DNA from: Nitrosospira lacus
GTDB lineage: Bacteria > Pseudomonadota > Gammaproteobacteria > Burkholderiales > Nitrosomonadaceae
DNA length: 64,000 nucleotides
Assembly: GCF_000355765.4 (NCBI RefSeq)
Contig: NZ_CP021106.3
Span: 3,071,137 to 3,135,136, forward strand
Direction: 5' to 3'
Position 1 is the first letter of the stretch, and the number at the start of each line of letters is the position of its first letter. The notes under the pieces are model-generated. The model saw nothing but the letters and a program-made list of their open reading frames with translations. It did not search any database and was not told the DNA's origin. The position numbers and the translations under genes were made by a program. Shown one piece after another: positions 58,364 to 64,000 of the stretch.

Positions 58364-58457
58364 ATCTAATTACTTACAGATTCTTACCAGAAAATATCAC
58401 GCATCTCGTGCCGGACTGGGTCCGGAATCCATTCCAAATTTGCAATAGTGCCGCTGG

Positions 58458-58477
58458 ATACCGGCTTTCGCCGATAT
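58458..58477. repeat. REP-like palindrome, second copy
   Basis: gctggataccgg then ctttcg then ccgatatga resembles the palindrome at 48554-48573. It lies in the phoR-Nudix spacer, an extragenic position expected for a dispersed repeat. Confidence 0.45.
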
Positions 58478-58629
58478 GAAGTCTGTACTGTTATTCGCCG
58501 GCCAGTGGGCGGCTGTATAATCTCGGCTAACAGCGCGATGATAGTGTTTTAGACGAGCCGGCTTCCTCTTTGCATCCCGGCGTAATATGAGTCGCTTATA
58601 CGATTCATTCTCGGAGTATTCCTTACCTC

Positions 58630-59187
58630 ATGTCCAACCCGCCCCTGGATCTCACTGAAACGCCGGTCAACAGCCGGAAGGTGTTCGATGGCAACCTTTT
58701 GCACGTATATCAGGACCAAGCTCGCCTGCCTGACGGCAAGGTGAAAGTACGCGAATACATCATCCATCCCGGCGCGGTAGTAATCATTCCACTGCTCGAC
58801 AATGGTGAGCTGGTGCTGGAACGTCAGCACCGCTATCCGTTGCATAGGGATTTTTTCGAACTGCCTGCTGGAAAAATTGATCCCGGCGAGGATCCACTGT
58901 TATGTGCGCAACGCGAGTTGCTGGAAGAAACGGGCTATACGGCGGCAAGCTGGCGGTATCTCGCCACCTTGCATCCGTGTATTGGCTATTCCAACGAGAA
59001 GCTGGTTTATTATCTTGCGAAGGGACTCAACTTCCAAGGTGCAAGCCTTGACGATGGCGAGCATCTGGAAGTGTTTACCCTGACGTTGCCAATGGCATTG
59101 GAATGGATTAAAACGGGGAAAATCACGGACAACAAAAGCGTTTCTGGTCTATTCTGGGCAGAGAAAGTATTGCGTGGCGAGTGGTAG
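58630..59187 (+). CDS. Nudix hydrolase, ADP-ribose pyrophosphatase-like
   Basis: 185 residues. Nudix box GKIDPGEDPLLCAQRELLEE followed by TGY is complete (GX5EX7REUXEEXGU). The N-terminal strands (RKVFDGNLLHVYQDQARLPD, IHPGAVVIIPLLDNGELVLE, RQHRYPLHRDFFELPAG) match the ADP-ribose pyrophosphatase/NudF-type subfamily, which hydrolyses ADP-sugars to AMP and sugar phosphate. Monocistronic. Confidence 0.9.
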   Translation: MSNPPLDLTETPVNSRKVFDGNLLHVYQDQARLPDGKVKVREYIIHPGAVVIIPLLDNGELVLERQHRYPLHRDFFELPAGKIDPGEDPLLCAQRELLEETGYTAASWRYLATLHPCIGYSNEKLVYYLAKGLNFQGASLDDGEHLEVFTLTLPMALEWIKTGKITDNKSVSGLFWAEKVLRGEW

Positions 59188-59228
59188 CAGTGAACCAAAT
59201 AACCTGAGTTCTACACTTAATAAGAGAA

Positions 59229-59365
59229 TGCCCCCTAACGAAGCCCCGATAGGTATCTTTGACTCCCGCGTACGAGGCCTCTCCGTTCTTCGGAGCATTC
59301 GGCGTGAACTTCCGCCAGAGCATTTGTCGTATGTGGCAGATTCTGGCAATGCGCCATACGGCGCT
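59229..59365 (+). pseudogene. murI: Glutamate racemase N-terminal fragment
   Basis: Reads MPPNEAPIGIFDSRVRGLSV, then LRSIRRELPPEHLSYVADSG and NAPYG, matching the beginning of MurI. In the functional enzyme the loop is FDSGVGGLSVL; here both glycines are Arg. The sequence diverges after APYG, before the catalytic cysteines, so only ~45 codons survive. A functional murI must exist elsewhere, because D-glutamate is essential for peptidoglycan. Confidence 0.85.
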
Positions 59366-59544
59366 ATGGAGCAGACCTGTGACAGTTCATGCTCTCGTGC
59401 CGCCCTCACTTGCATAATGAGGCTGACGAACTCTAATTGGCTGTCGAATTTCCTTCCCGCATAAACATCGCTTACAAGTGGCCGCTGTGGATACGATGTT
59501 CATTTTGTTTAGTCTTACTGAGTCATTACATCCACTGAAGCAGA

Positions 59545-60651
59545 TTATTCCGCAAAGAACTCGCGCACCTTGTCCATCCAGGACTTGGCACGGGGACTGT
59601 GACGGGAGTCATCTTCCTGGTTAAGCGATTCCAGTTCCTGCAACAGTTCCTTTTGACGGGCGGTAAGCTTGACCGGCGTCTCCACCACCACGTGACACAA
59701 TAAATCCCCTTGGGTATTGCTGCGCACGCCTTTGATCCCTTTGCCACGCAGACGGAAAATTTTCCCGCTTTGGGTTTCTGCTGGCACCTTGATTTTGGCA
59801 TGCCCATCGAGGGTAGGAATTTCAATTTCTCCACCCAGTGCAGCTGTGGTAAAGCTTATCGGCATTTCGCAATGCAAGTCGTTATGGTCGCGCTGAAAAA
59901 CGGAATGCTGCAATAGATGAATAACCACATACAAATCTCCTGCCGGACCATTGTTGACCCCTGCTTCGCCTTCCCCGGATAGACGTATGCGGTCGCCTTC
60001 ATCCACCCCGGCCGGGATTTTTACCGACAATGTTTTGTGTTGCTTAACGCGTCCTGCGCCGTTGCATGTAGCGCAAGGGCTGGAAATAAATTTGCCGCTG
60101 CCATGGCATTTGGGGCATGTTTGCTGGATCGAGAAAAACCCCTGTTGCATTCTTACCTGACCATGCCCATTACAGGTTGGGCATGTGGTGGGAGAAGTGC
60201 CAGGCTTGGCACCGTTGCCATGGCAGCTTCCACAAATTTCCATGGTGGGAATGCGGATTTTGGTTTCTGTTCCGCGCGCCGCCTGTTCAAGCGAGACTTC
60301 CAGGTTGTAGCGCAGATCGGCACCGCGATAGACGTTGGCATGCCCGCCGCGACCGCCGAAGATATCGCCGAAGATATCGCCGAATGCATCGGCAAATCCT
60401 TGAGCCCCGCCACCCGCCATGCTCGGATCTACGCCGGCATGACCATGCTGGTCATATGCCGCACGCTTATGGGGATCGGAAAGGATTTCGTAAGCTTCTT
60501 TGGCCTCCTTGAAGTGTTCCTCCGACTTTGGACTATCCGGATTACGGTCCGGATGATACTTCATCGCCAGCTTGCGATAAGCTTTCTTTATCTCATCTTC
60601 GCCGGAGTCACGGTTAAGGCCCAGCACTTCATAGTAGTCGCGTTTGCTCAT
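59545..60651 (-). CDS. dnaJ: Chaperone DnaJ
   Basis: 368 residues. J domain with the HPD motif ([20 protein letters not shown]), Gly-rich region ([20 protein letters not shown]), four zinc CxxCxGxG repeats ([32 protein letters not shown]) and the two C-terminal substrate-binding domains ending [18 protein letters not shown]. Type I DnaJ co-chaperone that stimulates DnaK ATPase. 135 bp downstream of dnaK; no separate heat-shock promoter seen. Confidence 0.97.
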   Translation of the reverse strand: MSKRDYYEVLGLNRDSGEDEIKKAYRKLAMKYHPDRNPDSPKSEEHFKEAKEAYEILSDPHKRAAYDQHGHAGVDPSMAGGGAQGFADAFGDIFGDIFGGRGGHANVYRGADLRYNLEVSLEQAARGTETKIRIPTMEICGSCHGNGAKPGTSPTTCPTCNGHGQVRMQQGFFSIQQTCPKCHGSGKFISSPCATCNGAGRVKQHKTLSVKIPAGVDEGDRIRLSGEGEAGVNNGPAGDLYVVIHLLQHSVFQRDHNDLHCEMPISFTTAALGGEIEIPTLDGHAKIKVPAETQSGKIFRLRGKGIKGVRSNTQGDLLCHVVVETPVKLTARQKELLQELESLNQEDDSRHSPRAKSWMDKVREFFAE

Positions 60652-60786
60652 ATGGATTTTCTTAAAAATGGAAGCGCAGGAAATTCATTTCTACTGCTTT
60701 CTTCCGATGAATGCCAAGCACAGGCGCGCGGAAGAATGACAACTCATCTCTCCGCGACTCCTGCGTCTGGATGTATCAGTATCTCG

Positions 60787-62718
60787 TTATTTCTTGTTTT
60801 TCACTTCCTCAAATTCGGCATCCACCACTTCGCCTTCCACGGGCTTCTCGCCGCCGCCATGGGACGCGGATTCCGCTCCAGGCTGGGCTTGCTGGGCCTG
60901 CTCTTGGGAATACATCTTCTCCGCAAGTTTATGCGAGACCTCGGCCAGCGCCTGGGTCTTGGCCTCAATGGCATCCTTGCTGTCGGATTTTAATGCCTCT
61001 TCCGCATCTTTCAGCGCATCTTCTATTTTGGATTTCTCCTCGCCATCCAGTTTGTCGCCATGTTCTTTCAATGTCTTTTTCACCGAATGGATCATCGCGT
61101 CACACTGGTTGCGGGCGGTAACGAGTTCGAGCACCTTGTGATCCTCCGCGGCGTGCGCTTCGGCATCCTTGACCATGCGCTGTACCTCGTCATCCGACAG
61201 ACCGGAGCTTGCCTGGATCTTGATCTTGTTTTCCTTGCCGGTGGCCTTGTCCTTGGCCGATACATGGAGTATGCCATTCGAGTCAATATCAAAAGTCACC
61301 TCGATTTGCGGCATACCGCGCGGTGCGGGAGGAATGTCGCTCAAATTGAATTGTCCCAGACTCTTATTTCCGGACGCCAGTTCACGCTCACCCTGTAGCA
61401 CATGGATGGTCACCGCAGTCTGATTTTCGTCGGCGGTGGAAAACACCTGCTGCGCCTTGGTCGGAATAGTGGTATTTTTCTGAATCAGCTTGGTCATTAC
61501 GCCACCGAGGGTTTCAATCCCCAACGATAATGGCGTAACGTCCAGCAGCAGCACGTCCTTCACCTCGCCCTGCAGCACGCCACCCTGAATGGCTGCGCCC
61601 ACAGCAACCGCTTCATCCGGATTCACATCCTTGCGCGGTTCCTTGCCGAAAATTTCCCTGACTTTATCCTGCACCTTGGGCATGCGGGTTTGTCCGCCCA
61701 CCAAGATAATGTCCTCGATGTCGGAAACCTTCACGCCGGCATCCTTGATGGCGATGCGGCAAGGCTCTACGGTGCGCTCGATCAATTCTTCCACCAGGCT
61801 TTCCAGCTTGGCCCGGGTGATTCTCACCGCCAGGTGTTTGGGACCGGACGCATCCGCCGTGATATAGGGCAAGTTGACCTCGGTCTGCTGGCTGGACGAA
61901 AGCTCAATTTTTGCCTTCTCTGCCGAATCTTTCAGGCGCTGCAGGGCGAGCATATCTTTTTTCAGGTCTATGCCGCTTTCCTTCTTGAACTCATCCACAA
62001 GGTATTCGATGATACGCGAGTCGAAATCCTCGCCGCCGAGGAAGGTATCACCATTGGTGGCCAGCACCTCGAACTGGTGCTCGCCCTCCACTTCCGCGAT
62101 CTCGATAATGGAAATATCGAACGTGCCGCCACCCAGGTCATATACCGCCACCTTGCGATCACCTTCTTTTTTATCCATCCCGAAAGCCAGTGCGGCCGCG
62201 GTTGGCTCATTGATGATGCGCTTGACCTCGAGTCCGGCGATGCGCCCGGCGTCCTTGGTCGCTTGGCGCTGCGAGTCGTTGAAATAGGCGGGAACGGTAA
62301 TGACCGCTTCGCTTACCGTCTCACCCAGATAATCCTCGGCGGTCTTTTTCATTTTCTTCAGCACTTGCGCGGAAATTTCCGGCGGCGCGACCTTCTTGCC
62401 GCGCACTTCCACCCAAGCGTCATTGTTGTCGGCCTTGATGATGCTGTAGGGCACCATCTTGATGTCTCGCTGCACCATGTCCTCGTTAAAACGGCGCCCG
62501 ATCAGCCGCTTGACTGCAAATAATGTATTTTTTGGATTGGTGACCGCCTGACGCTTGGCGGAAGCACCCACCAGAATCTCGCCGTCCTCCGTATAGGCAA
62601 CAATTGAAGGCGTAGTACGCGCACCTTCCGAGTTCTCTATCACCTTGGGCTTGCCATTCTCCATGACAGCCACACATGAATTGGTGGTGCCGAGATCAAT
62701 GCCGATAATTTTTGCCAT
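60787..62718 (-). CDS. dnaK: Chaperone DnaK (Hsp70)
   Basis: 643 residues. The ATPase domain has [20 protein letters not shown], the phosphate loops [16 protein letters not shown] and [14 protein letters not shown]. The substrate-binding domain starts after [20 protein letters not shown], and the C-terminal tail is [16 protein letters not shown]. It folds and refolds proteins with GrpE and DnaJ. It has its own sigma-32 promoter in the grpE-dnaK gap. Confidence 0.98.
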   Translation of the reverse strand: MAKIIGIDLGTTNSCVAVMENGKPKVIENSEGARTTPSIVAYTEDGEILVGASAKRQAVTNPKNTLFAVKRLIGRRFNEDMVQRDIKMVPYSIIKADNNDAWVEVRGKKVAPPEISAQVLKKMKKTAEDYLGETVSEAVITVPAYFNDSQRQATKDAGRIAGLEVKRIINEPTAAALAFGMDKKEGDRKVAVYDLGGGTFDISIIEIAEVEGEHQFEVLATNGDTFLGGEDFDSRIIEYLVDEFKKESGIDLKKDMLALQRLKDSAEKAKIELSSSQQTEVNLPYITADASGPKHLAVRITRAKLESLVEELIERTVEPCRIAIKDAGVKVSDIEDIILVGGQTRMPKVQDKVREIFGKEPRKDVNPDEAVAVGAAIQGGVLQGEVKDVLLLDVTPLSLGIETLGGVMTKLIQKNTTIPTKAQQVFSTADENQTAVTIHVLQGERELASGNKSLGQFNLSDIPPAPRGMPQIEVTFDIDSNGILHVSAKDKATGKENKIKIQASSGLSDDEVQRMVKDAEAHAAEDHKVLELVTARNQCDAMIHSVKKTLKEHGDKLDGEEKSKIEDALKDAEEALKSDSKDAIEAKTQALAEVSHKLAEKMYSQEQAQQAQPGAESASHGGGEKPVEGEVVDAEFEEVKNKK

Positions 62719-62764
62719 GATTTGATCCTTGTAGTAGTTTGTGCCGAATAATCGCTAATGCGTG

Positions 62765-62792
62765 AAATGGGGGTTCAGACCGGGATTTCAAG
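62765..62792 (-). promoter_or_regulatory. Sigma-32 promoter of dnaK
   Basis: Leftward: -35 CTTGAAA (62792-62786), 13 bp spacer, -10 CCCCATTT (62772-62765), an essentially perfect match to the heat-shock consensus CTTGAAA-N11-16-CCCCATnT, 46 bp before the dnaK ATG. Confidence 0.92.
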
Positions 62793-62800
62793 TCTAAAGT

Positions 62801-63373
62801 CTATTTGGCCTTCGAAACCGATACCAGCGCCGGCCGGATTACCCGGTCATTCAAAATGTAGCCTTTTTGCATCACTTGCACGACGGTATTGGGAGCAAGG
62901 CTGGAATCCACCATACACATGGCCTGATGCAAATGCGGATCAAATTTCTCTCCCGCCGGATTGATCAGCTTGATATTAAATCTTTCGAAAACGGTGGTGA
63001 GTTGCTTGAGCGTCAATTCCATGCCGCTTTTGAAATTCTCAACCGTTGCATTTTCCACTGCAAGCGCCGCCTCCAGGCTATCCATTACCGGCAGCAGTTC
63101 AGTGGAAAAATTTTCAATGGCGTATTTGTGAGCATTGGTAACGTCGACCTGGGCGCGTTTCCGTATATTCTCGGCATCCGCCTTGGCACGCAGCCAAGCA
63201 TCATGATGTTCCTGCGCGTCAAGCTCGGCTTTCTTCAGTAATTGTTCCAGCCCCGGCATGGTTTCCACCGCCGGTTCCGCTGTTGTGTTTTCATTAACCT
63301 CCCCCGCGCTCGCCTGGCCCGTGGTTACAGTCAATTCGGGCTGATCTGGATTGGGCTGTTGTGTATCTGCCAT
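62801..63373 (-). CDS. grpE: Nucleotide exchange factor GrpE
   Basis: 190 residues; an ideal ribosome-binding site (aaaggagg) precedes ATG at 63373. An acidic N-terminus, a long coiled coil ([40 protein letters not shown]) and the beta domain ([40 protein letters not shown]) match GrpE. It releases ADP from DnaK. First gene of the grpE-dnaK-dnaJ heat-shock cluster. Confidence 0.96.
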   Translation of the reverse strand: MADTQQPNPDQPELTVTTGQASAGEVNENTTAEPAVETMPGLEQLLKKAELDAQEHHDAWLRAKADAENIRKRAQVDVTNAHKYAIENFSTELLPVMDSLEAALAVENATVENFKSGMELTLKQLTTVFERFNIKLINPAGEKFDPHLHQAMCMVDSSLAPNTVVQVMQKGYILNDRVIRPALVSVSKAK

Positions 63374-63399
63374 AGTCTCTCCTCCTTTTAATTTAAGCT

Positions 63400-63427
63400 A
63401 TATCGGGATGGTTTTTCCGATTTCAAG
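63400..63427 (-). promoter_or_regulatory. Sigma-32 promoter of grpE
   Basis: Leftward: -35 CTTGAAA (63427-63421), 13 bp spacer, -10 CCCGATAT (63407-63400), matching the heat-shock consensus with one deviation, 26 bp upstream of the grpE ATG. Confidence 0.88.
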
Positions 63428-63541
63428 ATCATGCCTGCAGTTCGGCAGCCAACCCTGGTTGTACGGCAATGCTGGCGCAATACGGATAGTGTAAGACACT
63501 CGAAGAGAAATGAGCGGGACATGACAATGGCGCAGAAACCC

Positions 63542-64000
<459 letters not shown>

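Overview
The window looks like a chromosomal segment of a betaproteobacterium. The protein sequences and the gene content (ComEA, KtrAB, HPP, MOFRL glycerate kinase, YdbH/YnbE/YdbL, PhoBR, GrpE-DnaK-DnaJ) suggest the ammonia-oxidising Nitrosomonadaceae (Nitrosospira/Nitrosomonas type). That assignment rests on protein resemblance only; no rRNA or ammonia-oxidation gene is present.

Positions ~42.4-64 kb are ordinary, compact core chromosome: tRNA-Ser(UGA), a Bax-inhibitor/YccA-type protein, rlmD, a PolB-like exonuclease, the ydbL-ynbE-ydbH envelope-lipid operon, cysM, comEA, ssb, an MFS exporter, uvrA, glycerate kinase, phoB-phoR, a Nudix hydrolase, a murI stub, dnaJ-dnaK-grpE with two clear sigma-32 promoters, and the 3' part of purB.

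Positions ~1.5-42.4 kb form a mosaic genomic island. At its right edge a tyrosine integrase and a stand-alone integrase Arm-domain protein abut the 3' end of tRNA-Ser. About 130 bp next to the tRNA end recurs imperfectly at ~1460-1592, marking a distal or older attachment end. To the left of the integrase lie typical island maintenance genes (AlpA-like regulator, Rep-like protein with iteron-like repeats, ParB-like protein, small HTH protein), then a relic conjugation cluster (a TraI-C-terminal-like protein, TraG/VirD4, TraF) without a relaxase, and a full ParB-type protein. Two further decayed copies of the ParB C-terminus (28.5-29.5 kb and 14.5-14.8 kb) and a 26-codon ParA stub show that several related elements have landed and decayed here.

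Between ~17 and 28 kb sits adaptive material: KtrAB potassium uptake, a P-type ATPase stub, a CapA-like protein, two SpoIIAA-like proteins, a Na+/H+ antiporter divergent from an HPP protein, a secreted EF-hand protein carrying three EGxCG motifs of the HvfA/bufferin RiPP-precursor type, and a beta/gamma-crystallin-like protein.

The left cargo (2.2-14.2 kb) is the most unusual part. It contains a very GC-rich two-gene operon of unknown function, then an NLR-like gene (alpha/beta-hydrolase, NB-ARC, ~11 TPRs) split by one frameshift. This 12 kb block is bracketed by two nearly identical 28 bp palindromes with the 11-6-11 layout of Xer/dif sites. Transposase and gene stubs (IS481, IS256, IS3, umuC) and one complete IS481-like element with terminal repeats and a 7 bp target duplication complete the island.
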